Source of the DNA: Comamonadaceae bacterium
GTDB taxonomy: Bacteria; Pseudomonadota; Gammaproteobacteria; Burkholderiales; Burkholderiaceae_C
Direction of reading: 5' to 3'
Length of the DNA stretch: 23,581 nt
Assembly (NCBI GenBank): GCA_947374505.1
Contig: CANCCE010000013.1
Coordinates: 1-23,581, forward strand
Positions 7,195 to 14,687 of this stretch are shown here, one piece after another; position 1 is the stretch's first letter, and each line of letters opens with the position of its first letter. Made by a program: the position numbers and the translations under genes. The notes beneath the pieces were generated by a model, which was not told the origin of the DNA, did not search any database, and was given only the letters and a program-made list of their open reading frames with translations.

Positions 7195-7950
7195 ATGAAG
7201 TTGTGCCGACTTTTCTTACTTGTTTCACTGTTGCTGCTTCAGGGAACATCTCGCGCTGAGGTGATTCTGGTTCCGTTTAACGATGACACCGTTCCAACCG
7301 CCTATTGGCCGAAACCCAACTCAGTCGCCACCTTGATTTTTTTACCTGGCGGCGATGGTAGTTTTGGGATGGCTTTAAAAACCAATCCCCAGCCCACTTG
7401 GCTTCTCAAAACGCTGAGCCAAACAGACACTGAAAAGTCTATTGATCTGGTTTTTATGGACAGTAGAACGTCACTTGGCTGGAAAAATGGCGATGTTGGG
7501 CCTAGATTTACCAGCGGTCATATTGAGCGGATCAAGGTGGTGGTAAATTTTTACCGTCAGAAAAAGTCGCAGCCTATTTTTCTGCTCGGCCACAGCAATG
7601 GGGCTATCAGCGTTGCTGAATTTTTAAATCAAACTACCGAACATCAAAACTCGCTTGGTGGCGTCATCTTCAGCGGCAGTAGAAACGAGACCCACGTCAA
7701 GTCGCCGCTGAACATCCCTGTGATGGTGCTTCATCACAAAGATGATCCCAACAGTTGGACACGCCCTGCCAACGCACAAGCCTTGTTCACGGCCTTGAAA
7801 GCGAAGAACTCAGCGTCCACTGAAATGGCGCTTGTGCAGGGTGGTTTCGACGAAGGGAACCCATCAACCAGCGGTCGACATATGTACGCTGGCTCAGTGG
7901 ATCAAGCGGGGCATTTGGTGAGTGATTTCATTCTCAGTCATCTCAAATAG
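7195..7950 (+). CDS. Exported alpha/beta hydrolase
   Basis: This 251-residue protein begins with a clear signal peptide (MKLCRLFLLVSLLLLQGTSRA, cleavage likely after Ala21), so it is expected in the periplasm or outside the cell. The core has the beta-strand/oxyanion segment ATLIFLPGGDG, the nucleophile motif GHSNGA (Ser134) and a probable acid Asp183 or Asp184 in LHHKDDP. The histidine is probably His240 in QAGHLV, with His229 the other candidate. The exact esterase, lipase or amidase activity cannot be told. It lies 51 bases after the Bug gene on the same strand, with no strong ribosome binding site. Its codon use (many AAA, TTT, GAT) is visibly less GC-rich than the operon before it, so it may be a separate unit. 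It converges on the CoA-transferase gene at 8014; the 63 bases between hold a GC-rich inverted repeat without a T-run. Confidence 0.8.
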   Translation: MKLCRLFLLVSLLLLQGTSRAEVILVPFNDDTVPTAYWPKPNSVATLIFLPGGDGSFGMALKTNPQPTWLLKTLSQTDTEKSIDLVFMDSRTSLGWKNGDVGPRFTSGHIERIKVVVNFYRQKKSQPIFLLGHSNGAISVAEFLNQTTEHQNSLGGVIFSGSRNETHVKSPLNIPVMVLHHKDDPNSWTRPANAQALFTALKAKNSASTEMALVQGGFDEGNPSTSGRHMYAGSVDQAGHLVSDFILSHLK

Positions 7951-8013
7951 TATTGATGCCGGGATAGCGGCCGGCAAAGTCCTCAGCGCGACCCTGCGAC
8001 CTTGGTTGCGCCA

Positions 8014-9396
8014 TCACCGTGGCGGCCATACCGGTGCGTGCGTCCCCAAAGGCACGGCAGGTCGCGACCAGTTCGGCGGCGTTTCTGACATCTGCGCCAC
8101 CGGGGCGAGGTGCGTTAGCCGGCCAGCCGGAGAGGCCGAATCCATCACATACGTCGCGATTTCATCGGCCGGCAGATTGGCCGGCATCGCCGCAAACTCA
8201 GCGGCTTGTAGCAGCCCCTGCTGACGCACCCAATGGCCGCAACCGGCCAGCGACAAACGGACCAGCCAACTGCCGCCTTCGGTGGCGCGCCGAGCCAGTG
8301 CCAGCATGGCACCATACGCCATCAAATAACCGGCAACGTAATCCTGTACAGATACCGGCATCATGGCCGGCCGCTCATGGTCACCGCGAAACGCCATGCC
8401 ACTGGCTGACTGCACCACCGTGTCATAGCCACGCCGCTCTCGCCACGGCCCGGTGTGACCCCATGCACTCAAGCTGATGTAAACAATGCCCGGCCTTAAG
8501 GCGGCCAGATCCTGTGGCGAAAACCCGCGCGCCGCCAACGCTCCGGGTCGATAGGATTGGGAAAAAATATCCGACCCGCGCGCCAGATGACGCAGTTGCT
8601 CAACGCCCTCGGCAGTGCGCAAATCGATGAACGTGGACAATTTTCCCAACCCCGTATCAAGGTCAAATATGCCGGAATCTGGCAAGCCCTCGCGCGACAC
8701 GCGCATCACATCCGCACCGTGTTCGGCCAGAGTGCGGCCGCAAGTCGGTCCGGCCAGCACGCGCGTCAGATCGAGCGCCCGGATGCCCGACAAGGGGCGA
8801 GCCCCTTGCGGCAGCGGCTCGGGCGGTGCATCACCGATACGAACGATCTCAAACAAGGGCTCGCTGGCCACAAAGGCGGCCTGGGGGCTGGCCTTCCATT
8901 CTTCTTCGCTACGCACGAAAGCAGCGCACCCGCCCACCGCAGCAATCGCCTCTTCCAGCGCCAGTCCGTCCCACTGGGCAACTGCTGCGGAGACCGCCTG
9001 CGGATCCGGCTCGACGCCAAGCACGCTCAGATTTCGCGCCCGCAAATTTGAAAAGTTGCAGTGCAAATAGATCCAGCGGCCATTCTTGGTTTGATAAAAA
9101 CCAGTCACCTTATCGGTCGGGCGCGGCGGCGTCTTGCCGTCGATCTTCAGGTAATGGTTGCTGCGCATGGCAGCGGCCGCATGGCGCGCATTGACGCTCA
9201 CCTGCTGTGGCATGCCACCACGCAAGGTCCATAAATTAGCCGCCGCGACGGCTGCCGCAGCGATCGACGCCGCGCCCGTGCCGGCAATGCGGTAACGGGT
9301 GGCAAAAACCGGATCATCACCGGTGATCGTCGCCGTCTGCGCGGCAGCGTCGGGCAATCCCCCGCAGGAGATGAGTTCTGACAAAGCTCGATTCAT
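8014..9396 (-). CDS. CaiB/BaiF family CoA-transferase with permuted domain order
   Basis: This is a 460-residue class III CoA-transferase, an enzyme type that moves CoA between carboxylic acids through an aspartyl-CoA thioester. The signature normally found at the N-terminus, LSGIRALDLTRVLAGPTCG followed by HGADVMRV, appears only at residue 202. The conserved catalytic Asp is Asp352 in MPVSVQDYVAG. Residues 30-190 instead resemble the C-terminal part of ordinary family members (FYQTKNGRWIYLHC, then the RSEEEWKASPQ segment). Both ends contain the same family segment: residues 47-77 (AANLWTLRGGMPQQVSVNA) and 361-391 (YGAMLALARRATEGGSWLV). This is the pattern expected from duplication followed by loss of the ends. 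The start at 9396 has AAGGAG five bases upstream; a longer frame from 9453 is not favoured. It is divergent from the MmgE/PrpD gene and shares its GGACT-containing control region. Confidence 0.85.
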   Translation of the reverse strand: MNRALSELISCGGLPDAAAQTATITGDDPVFATRYRIAGTGAASIAAAAVAAANLWTLRGGMPQQVSVNARHAAAAMRSNHYLKIDGKTPPRPTDKVTGFYQTKNGRWIYLHCNFSNLRARNLSVLGVEPDPQAVSAAVAQWDGLALEEAIAAVGGCAAFVRSEEEWKASPQAAFVASEPLFEIVRIGDAPPEPLPQGARPLSGIRALDLTRVLAGPTCGRTLAEHGADVMRVSREGLPDSGIFDLDTGLGKLSTFIDLRTAEGVEQLRHLARGSDIFSQSYRPGALAARGFSPQDLAALRPGIVYISLSAWGHTGPWRERRGYDTVVQSASGMAFRGDHERPAMMPVSVQDYVAGYLMAYGAMLALARRATEGGSWLVRLSLAGCGHWVRQQGLLQAAEFAAMPANLPADEIATYVMDSASPAGRLTHLAPVAQMSETPPNWSRPAVPLGTHAPVWPPR

Positions 9397-9520
9397 GGCA
9401 CTCCTTATGGAATAAACAGCAGCGACAGGCCTGCTTTGGGCGACGCGCACCAAGCCAACGCACCGCGCGCGAACGCATCACAACCCACATTTTCCATGCC
9501 GACTGGCTGGACAACAGCGC

Positions 9521-9538
9521 AATGCCAATATATGGACT
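9521..9538 (+). promoter_or_regulatory. GGACT-type operator, copy A
   Basis: AATGC-CAATATAT-GGACT. The right half-site GGACT is intact and the left half matches AGTCC at three of five positions. The core AATATATGGACT is identical to copy C near the IclR gene. It contains a smaller palindrome, CCA-ATATA-TGG. It is a likely binding site of the IclR regulator at 22770, acting on the transferase promoter (inference). Confidence 0.5.
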
Positions 9539-9605
9539 TATTTTTAAGATGGGACAGTGGCGGTTGCGAAAAAACGTATCTAAACTTTGCGCTACTGCAC
9601 CCTAT

Positions 9606-9623
9606 AGTCCCGTATATTGGACT
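9606..9623 (+). promoter_or_regulatory. GGACT-type operator, copy B (perfect half-sites)
   Basis: AGTCC-CGTATATT-GGACT is a perfect inverted repeat of two 5-base half-sites spaced by eight bases, the best copy in the window. It overlaps a TATAGT -10-like element and ends eight bases before the AAGGAG of the leader ORF, a position suited to repression of the MmgE/TctC unit. Confidence 0.55.
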
Positions 9624-9644
9624 CTCACTCAAGGAGACCAGCGT

Positions 9645-9728
9645 ATGTCGAACACGCCCGATAGCACCCTCGCCCCCAGCTGCGTGCGCCGCTCTGATGT
9701 CCTACCTGCCACACAAGCCAAGCCATGA
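9645..9728 (+). CDS. Possible 27-residue leader peptide coupled to the MmgE/PrpD gene
   Basis: This short frame, MSNTPDSTLAP... ending ATQAKP, has the strongest ribosome binding site in the region, AAGGAG at 9631-9636, eight bases before its ATG. Its TGA overlaps the ATG of the MmgE/PrpD gene as ATGA at 9725-9728, and that ATG has no recognisable ribosome site of its own. The arrangement suggests translational coupling: ribosomes load on the leader and re-initiate on the next gene. I know no protein family for the peptide. The alternative is a decayed N-terminus of some other gene. Confidence 0.45.
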   Translation: MSNTPDSTLAPSCVRRSDVLPATQAKP

Positions 9729-11071
9729 GTCAAAGTGCCATCTCCCAATTGGTCGCCGTCACGCAAGGAATGCAACTTCAGCATTTTTCAGCCAACACGA
9801 TTTCTGCCGCCAAGCGTGCCATCCTAGACAGCCTTGGCTGCGCGATTGCGGCGACTGGCTGCGAACCGGCCCGCATTGCCGGCCCGCTCGTCGCTGGCGG
9901 TAGCGGCGTAGCCACAGTGATCGGCGAAGCCGCCCCTTCCACGCTGGAACGCGCCGTATTACTCAACGGCATCATGCTGCGCTACCTCGACATGATGGAT
10001 GTCTACTGGGCACAGGACGTCTGTCATCCCTCAGAAAACATCCCGCTGGCGCTGGCCAGCGTTGAAAGCACCCAAGGCAGCGGTGCCCGTTTTATCGAGG
10101 CAGTGGTGGTTGGCTATGAGGCGCAGATGCGCCTGACCCATCTCCTGTCGCTGCAAAGCATGGGCCTGCACCACGTCACGGCTGCCGGTATCGTCGCGCC
10201 CCTGGTGCTGGGCAAGGCCTGGCAACTGGACGCCACCGTCATCGAGCAGGCGGTGGCGCTGTCGGGATGCCGCCAGCTCACGGTACATGCGCTGTCGAAG
10301 GGCGGTATCAGCATGGCCAAGGCAATCGCTTATGCGTGGACGGCCATGAACAGCCTACTGGCAGTTCGGCTGGCGCAGGGCGGCTTTACCGGCCCCACTC
10401 ATTTTTTAGACTGGCTGGGCAAAGACGGGCCGGCGCAGGGCAGTTACGCGCCCGACGCACTGCAACCCGGCAGCACGCCGATGATTGAGCGCACCAGCTT
10501 CAAGCAATTCCCCGTGCAGTTTGAATTACAGACGCCCAACGAGGTCGCCATACGCCTGCATGCGCAGATCGCCGGCGCGCCGATCGCCCGGGTAGAAATC
10601 ACCGTGCCGCCGATCACCGTCAAGCGCACAGCCGACCCGACCAAGTTCAAACCCGCCAATCGCGAAACGGCGGACCACAGCCTGCCCGTGACGGTCGCCA
10701 TGTCGTTGCTCGACGGAAGACTGACCGCGGCCCAGTTCGAACACGACCGTTGGTCCGATGACGATGTTGCGGCGCTGGTGGCGCGCACCGAGGTGCTGGC
10801 CGATGAGGCTTTCGCCGCCGACTACCCGCAGGGACGCCCGGCGCGCGTGACGGTAGAACTGGCGAACGGCCAACGCTGGACCGAGTTCCAGGAAGTGCCT
10901 TACGGCGACATCACGCGCCCCTTGGACGATCAAGCGATCGAACAGAAATTTTTAGCCAATGCAGTCGACATCATCGGTGCGCAGCGGGCACAGGCGATTG
11001 TTGATTGCGTCGCCCGGCTCGAGCAAGTGCCCAACATCAGCGAATTAACACGCTTGTTAGCCGCAGGCTGA
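9725..11071 (+). CDS. MmgE/PrpD family protein (2-methylcitrate dehydratase / cis-aconitate decarboxylase superfamily)
   Basis: This 448-residue protein belongs to the all-helical MmgE/PrpD family, which dehydrates 2-methylcitrate (PrpD) or decarboxylates cis-aconitate (CAD/IRG1). The active-site regions are present: RYLDMMDVYW (Asp89/Asp92), VCHPSEN with His101, LHHVTAAG with His149-150 and SMAKAIAYAW with Lys199. The C-terminal lid domain has NRETADHSLPVTVA, a segment shaped like that of PrpD, which suggests a dehydratase-like member. It is shorter than PrpD itself (about 480). It is the first full gene of a plus-strand pair with a Bug binding protein 30 bases downstream, and probably depends on the leader ORF for translation. 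A second, clearly different paralogue lies at 18008-19396. Substrate is probably a hydroxy- or unsaturated tricarboxylate, which is inference. Confidence 0.88.
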   Translation: MSQSAISQLVAVTQGMQLQHFSANTISAAKRAILDSLGCAIAATGCEPARIAGPLVAGGSGVATVIGEAAPSTLERAVLLNGIMLRYLDMMDVYWAQDVCHPSENIPLALASVESTQGSGARFIEAVVVGYEAQMRLTHLLSLQSMGLHHVTAAGIVAPLVLGKAWQLDATVIEQAVALSGCRQLTVHALSKGGISMAKAIAYAWTAMNSLLAVRLAQGGFTGPTHFLDWLGKDGPAQGSYAPDALQPGSTPMIERTSFKQFPVQFELQTPNEVAIRLHAQIAGAPIARVEITVPPITVKRTADPTKFKPANRETADHSLPVTVAMSLLDGRLTAAQFEHDRWSDDDVAALVARTEVLADEAFAADYPQGRPARVTVELANGQRWTEFQEVPYGDITRPLDDQAIEQKFLANAVDIIGAQRAQAIVDCVARLEQVPNISELTRLLAAG

Positions 11072-11101
11072 CAGCCCATCCAACAAGACAGGGAACATCC
11101 C

Positions 11102-12094
11102 ATGACATTCACCCGGTCCACAGCTCTGCGACGTGCCGCGATGGCAATCGTCGCCCTGATCTGCTTGACAGGCCTCACATCGGCCGTGGCACAGACCTAT
11201 CCCAATCGAGTCATCAAAATACTGGTGCCTTACGCAGCGGGCGGCAACGTCGATTTTGTAGCTCGGGTTGTGGCGCAAAACCTCACAGAAGTGCTGGGGC
11301 AGAGCGTCATCATTGAGAACAAGCCAGGGGGATCCACCAATCTGGCGGCTGATCAGGTGGCACGCTCGGCCCCTGATGGCTACACCTTGTTTGCCGCCAG
11401 CCGTGCCAATGCGATCAATGCCACGCTCATCAAGAAGCTGGCCTTTGACATTCAGAAGGACTTCGTGCCCATCACCGTGATGTCTGATACCCCGAACATT
11501 CTGGTGGTCAACCCCGACGTCCCGGCTAAAACCGTTGCGGAACTGGTCGTACTGGCCAAATCCCAACCGGGTAAGCTGACCTTCGCATCGGCTGGTGCCG
11601 CCGGCAGCACGCACCTCGCGGGAGAACTCTTTCAAAGCATGGCCGGGCTGGATATCGTGCACGTCCCCTATCGCGGCGGTGGACCCGCATCCATCGATCT
11701 GATGTCAGGCCAGGTGACCATGTACTTTGCCACGATGCCCAGCGTCATGAGTTATGTGCGGGCCGGCAAGCTGCGCGCACTGGCAGTGACCAGCGCCAAG
11801 CGTTCCAACGCCGAGCCGAGCTATCCGACCATGGCTGAATCAGGCTTTCCCGGCTACAACGAGACGTCCTGGGTCGGCTTGATGGCGCCGGCGGGAACCC
11901 CCGCGGCGATCATCACGCGGCTCAATACCGAGGTCGTGCGCATCCTCAACCGGCCCGACGTGAAGGACAAGCTGCGCGCCCAAGGAACAGAAATCGTCGG
12001 CAATAGTCAAGCGGAGTTTGCCGCCTTTCTGAAGCAGGACATCGCCTCCACCGCCAACCTGATCAGCAAGGCCAAACTGACCGTGGTTGACTGA
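11102..12094 (+). CDS. Bug/TctC family periplasmic substrate-binding protein
   Basis: This 330-residue protein has a signal peptide (TALRRAAMAIVALICLTGL, cleavage after AVA at 28-30) and a mature start QTYPNRVIKILVPYAAGGNVD with the family's PxAxGGxxD signature. Ligand-loop motifs FASAGAAGSTHLAGE and HVPYRGGGPA follow, and the typical GLMAPAGTPAAII precedes the C-terminal helix pair. It should bind a carboxylate in the periplasm. The ATG has CAGGGAA seven to ten bases upstream. It is co-transcribed with the preceding MmgE/PrpD gene (30-base gap) and ends 16 bases from the convergent dehydrogenase gene, too short a gap for a separate strong terminator. No TctA or TctB membrane gene is present in the window. 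Confidence 0.93.
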   Translation: MTFTRSTALRRAAMAIVALICLTGLTSAVAQTYPNRVIKILVPYAAGGNVDFVARVVAQNLTEVLGQSVIIENKPGGSTNLAADQVARSAPDGYTLFAASRANAINATLIKKLAFDIQKDFVPITVMSDTPNILVVNPDVPAKTVAELVVLAKSQPGKLTFASAGAAGSTHLAGELFQSMAGLDIVHVPYRGGGPASIDLMSGQVTMYFATMPSVMSYVRAGKLRALAVTSAKRSNAEPSYPTMAESGFPGYNETSWVGLMAPAGTPAAIITRLNTEVVRILNRPDVKDKLRAQGTEIVGNSQAEFAAFLKQDIASTANLISKAKLTVVD

Positions 12095-12110
12095 ACCGCA
12101 ACCCGGAAAC

Positions 12111-13070
12111 TCACTCCGTCCGCACAACCCTGAGCGGTGCGCCATCGACAAACCCCGTGACGTTTTCGACCGTACCTTCATAGAACGCGCGCAACAAGTC
12201 CTCGACCGTGTAACCCAAATGAGGGGTGAGCAGCACGTTGTCGAGATTGCGCAAGGGATGATCGGCAGGCAGCGGTTCAACATCAAAAGTATCCAGCCCC
12301 GCACCAGCAATACCCCGGGCCTGCAACACATCGATGAGCGCTGGCGTATCGATCAGCGGGCCACGCGCGGTGTTGACCAGATAGGCGCTCTTTTTCATCA
12401 GGTCCAGTTCACGGCGACCGACAATGTGTCGGGTCCGTTCGCTCAACACCAGATGCAGGCTAATGAAATCACTGCGGCTGAACAGCTCGTCTTTCGTCAC
12501 ATACATAGCGCCCGCCGCGCTCGCGGCTTCAGGGGTCAGGTTCTGACTCCAGGCGATCACCTCCATCCCGAAAGCCTGGGCAATCGGCACCATATGACGT
12601 CCAAGGCGGCCAAGGCCAACCACCCCCAGGGTGCGCCCACCGAGTGCTGTGCCAAAGGTATGCTGCCAGCCACCGTTGCGCATTTCGAGGGTCTCCTGCG
12701 GAATCTTCCGCGCCAGCGCAATCATCAGACCCCAAGCCAGCTCGGGCGTGGCATAGCCCCCCGCCTCCCCGCGCGGTGCGGCGGACACAACAATGCCGCG
12801 CTCGGTGGCCGCCGCCATATCAAGGGTTCGATTCTTGCCACCCGTGATGGCAATCCATTTCAAACGCGGCAGGCGCTCGATCAAGCTACGGGGCACGGCC
12901 ATGCGTTCGCGTAACAAACAGATGGCATCGAAATCCTGCAACGCGATGACTGCTTCTTCTTCAGACAGGTGCCGGTCAAAGACCACCACGTCACAACGCT
13001 GTTGCAGCGCCGACCAGTCGGCCAGCTTCAATGCAAGATTTTGATAATCATCAAGAATGGCGATGCGCAT
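12111..13070 (-). CDS. NAD-dependent D-2-hydroxyacid dehydrogenase
   Basis: This 319-residue cytosolic protein belongs to the D-isomer-specific 2-hydroxyacid dehydrogenases, which interconvert 2-oxoacids and (R)-2-hydroxyacids. The nucleotide-binding GLGRLG is at 152-157. The catalytic set is complete: Arg236 in VNTARGPLID, Glu265 in TFDVEPLP and His284 in TPHLG. The start MRIAILDDYQNLALKLADW is typical of the subgroup near phosphoglycerate dehydrogenase. In an entirely related setting, (S)-sulfolactate dehydrogenase SlcC is of this family, but nothing here proves a sulfonate. It is the last gene of the ten-gene operon, starting two bases after the DUF35 stop codon. Its job may be to reduce a 2-oxoacid product or oxidise a 2-hydroxyacid substrate. 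Confidence 0.9.
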   Translation of the reverse strand: MRIAILDDYQNLALKLADWSALQQRCDVVVFDRHLSEEEAVIALQDFDAICLLRERMAVPRSLIERLPRLKWIAITGGKNRTLDMAAATERGIVVSAAPRGEAGGYATPELAWGLMIALARKIPQETLEMRNGGWQHTFGTALGGRTLGVVGLGRLGRHMVPIAQAFGMEVIAWSQNLTPEAASAAGAMYVTKDELFSRSDFISLHLVLSERTRHIVGRRELDLMKKSAYLVNTARGPLIDTPALIDVLQARGIAGAGLDTFDVEPLPADHPLRNLDNVLLTPHLGYTVEDLLRAFYEGTVENVTGFVDGAPLRVVRTE

Positions 13071-13071
13071 G

Positions 13072-13485
13072 TTATTGACCCCGCAAGCGAAAGCGTGGAA
13101 TCGTCACGTCCTCAGTGACGGCATCAAAGACAACTTCCAGTTCATCACCGACCTTGACGGCATCGTTGGGCACACCCACCACGTTGCTGTACATGCGCGG
13201 CCCTTCCTTCAGCTGCACCAGTGCCACGTTGTAAGGTACGTCCTGAGCAAAAGCTTTGTTGTAGACCTGATGAAAAATAATATAAGAAAAGACGCTGCCA
13301 TGCCCCGACAACGCTTTCCAGGAAAACGTATTGGACAAACACTTGGGGCAATTGCGATTGATCGGAAAGCGGATATGACCACAGTCGCCGCATTGCTGCA
13401 TGCGTAACTTGCCTTCCTTGCAGCCATCCCAGAAGGGGCGATTCTCGTCGCTCAATGTCGGCAGCGGTTTGAGGTATTCGGTCAT
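13072..13485 (-). CDS. DUF35 Zn-ribbon/OB-fold protein, likely partner of the thiolase-like enzyme
   Basis: This 137-residue protein has the two-part DUF35 layout. A helix at the N-terminus (ENRPFWDGCKEGKL) leads into a rubredoxin-like zinc ribbon with Cys32, Cys35, Cys46 and Cys49, and an OB-fold follows from about residue 58 (SGHGSVFSYIIFHQVY to VGDELEVVF). Such proteins bind thiolase-superfamily enzymes and help form the acyl-CoA site; ChsH2 of steroid breakdown uses its DUF35 domain to partner the aldolase Ltp2. The ATG at 13485 was chosen because AAAGGA precedes it; an upstream ATG at 13539 would lie inside the previous gene. It starts four bases after the thiolase-like stop, and the dehydrogenase follows after one base, which supports tight co-expression and complex formation. 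Confidence 0.92.
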   Translation of the reverse strand: MTEYLKPLPTLSDENRPFWDGCKEGKLRMQQCGDCGHIRFPINRNCPKCLSNTFSWKALSGHGSVFSYIIFHQVYNKAFAQDVPYNVALVQLKEGPRMYSNVVGVPNDAVKVGDELEVVFDAVTEDVTIPRFRLRGQ

Positions 13486-13489
13486 TGAC

Positions 13490-14635
13490 TTATCCTTTGC
13501 GCAGTATGGTTGCATTGGCGCAGTTGAGAGCCTGGCCACGGCCCGTCACCAGGCAGACTTCAGCGCCTGCAACTTGACGCTCACCGCATTCGCCGCGCAT
13601 CTGGCGCACCCCTTCAACGATATGCAGCCAGCCTTCCATATAGGATTCGGACAAGTTACCGCCGGCTGTATTGATGGGCAACTCACCGCCCAGCTGGATG
13701 CGCCCGCCTTCAACAAAAGGCCCGGCTTCGCCAACTTTGCAAAAGCCGGCATGTTCAAACCACACCAGCACGCTGCTGGTGAAATTATCATAAAGTTGGC
13801 AGACGTCGATGTCTTTCGGGCCGACGCCGGCCATGGCGTAGGCATCATTCACCGCCAGTTTTTGATGCGGCACATACCACCAGTCTTCACGCTCCATGTT
13901 TTCCGTGGTGTAGGCTTGACCCATACCGGCGATGGTGACCAGCGGCTGTTTCAGATCCCGCGCACGCTCTTTGGTGGTGACGATGATGCACACCGCACCA
14001 TCCGAAATCAGACAGCAATCCAGCAGATGCAGCGGCTCGACAATGAAGCGCGAGTTCTGGTGATCTTCGAGCGTGATCGGCGTGCGCATGATGGCATTCG
14101 GATTCAACGATGCATGCCTGCGACAGGCCACGGCGATTTCGCCGAGTTGCAGACTGGTCGTGCCATACAGGGCCATGTGGCGTGAAGCCGTGATGGCACT
14201 GTTAGCGGCCGCGGCCATGAAGCCCCAAATCCCCCAGGAGTCGCCCCAGCCCGATGCGCGGTTGAAGCGGCTACCGCCCGTGGCGGCCGTGTCGCCGAAG
14301 ATGCAGGCAACATAATTGGCCATGCCGGCATTGACCGCCAGTACCGCCTCATGCACCAGTGCGCCGGCGGTGCCACCGCCCATATTCTTGCTACCGGTGT
14401 AACGGGGGTTGATGCCCACCGCTTCGCCAAAGCGCAGGTAGTTGAGTGCCGCTTCCGGCGAAGTGGTACCCGGCATGGTGAGAATGCCGTCGATCTGGTC
14501 TTTTTTCAAACCGGCGTCATCGAGTGCACGCTTGAAGGCTTCAACAGCCAACGTTATCGGTGTTTCGTTGGGAAATTTTCCCTGAGGGCTGGCGCCAACG
14601 CCGGCAATAGCCGTTTGATCCCGTAATGAATGCAT
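13490..14635 (-). CDS. Thiolase-superfamily protein lacking the catalytic cysteine; probable Ltp2-type acyl-CoA retro-aldolase
   Basis: This 381-residue protein has the SCP-x/lipid-transfer thiolase fold: TAIAGVGASPQGKF at the start, AFKRALDDAGLKKDQIDGI, the GGGTAGALVHEAVLAV helix, and SDGAVCIIVT, LYDNF and NTAGGNLSESYMEG later. Where thiolases have GCxSG with the nucleophile Cys, this one has GGGTAG (residues 86-91), so it cannot use normal thiolase chemistry. The thiolase His of the HDxF motif is Tyr282. A second tyrosine, Tyr332, lies 50 residues later, the same spacing I recall for catalytic Tyr294 and Tyr344 of Ltp2, which cleaves a steroid 3-hydroxyacyl-CoA to a ketone and propionyl-CoA. 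The DUF35 partner is encoded next door, as for Ltp2. Start 14635 was chosen by homology and an AGGAC site; a longer frame to 14923 would overlap the hydratase gene. The acyl-CoA substrate is unknown. Confidence 0.85.
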   Translation of the reverse strand: MHSLRDQTAIAGVGASPQGKFPNETPITLAVEAFKRALDDAGLKKDQIDGILTMPGTTSPEAALNYLRFGEAVGINPRYTGSKNMGGGTAGALVHEAVLAVNAGMANYVACIFGDTAATGGSRFNRASGWGDSWGIWGFMAAAANSAITASRHMALYGTTSLQLGEIAVACRRHASLNPNAIMRTPITLEDHQNSRFIVEPLHLLDCCLISDGAVCIIVTTKERARDLKQPLVTIAGMGQAYTTENMEREDWWYVPHQKLAVNDAYAMAGVGPKDIDVCQLYDNFTSSVLVWFEHAGFCKVGEAGPFVEGGRIQLGGELPINTAGGNLSESYMEGWLHIVEGVRQMRGECGERQVAGAEVCLVTGRGQALNCANATILRKG

Positions 14636-14687
14636 GCATGAGTCCTGTTCGTAAAAAAAGTGGGGCGTCGCTGGACCGCGCCTTGTG

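Larger units (their letters stand above)
9397..9644. promoter_or_regulatory. Divergent control region between the CoA-transferase and the leader ORF/MmgE gene
   Basis: This 248-base stretch has no protein-coding gene that I trust. It should hold promoters for the minus-strand transferase and the plus-strand MmgE/TctC unit. It carries two copies of the GGACT motif (listed separately) and an A/T-rich middle (9539-9590) with TTTTTAAGAT and AAAAAACG. A -10-like TATAGT lies at 9603-9608, overlapping the second motif, but its -35 is weak. Reading on the minus strand, TATATT in the first motif could be a -10 for the transferase. An AAGGAG ribosome site for the leader ORF sits at 9631-9636. Confidence 0.5.

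Noticed and set aside
7962..7976. GCCGG/CCGGC inverted repeat between the convergent genes at 7950 and 8014
   Set aside because: Short GC-rich stem without a T-run on either strand; such repeats are expected by chance here.
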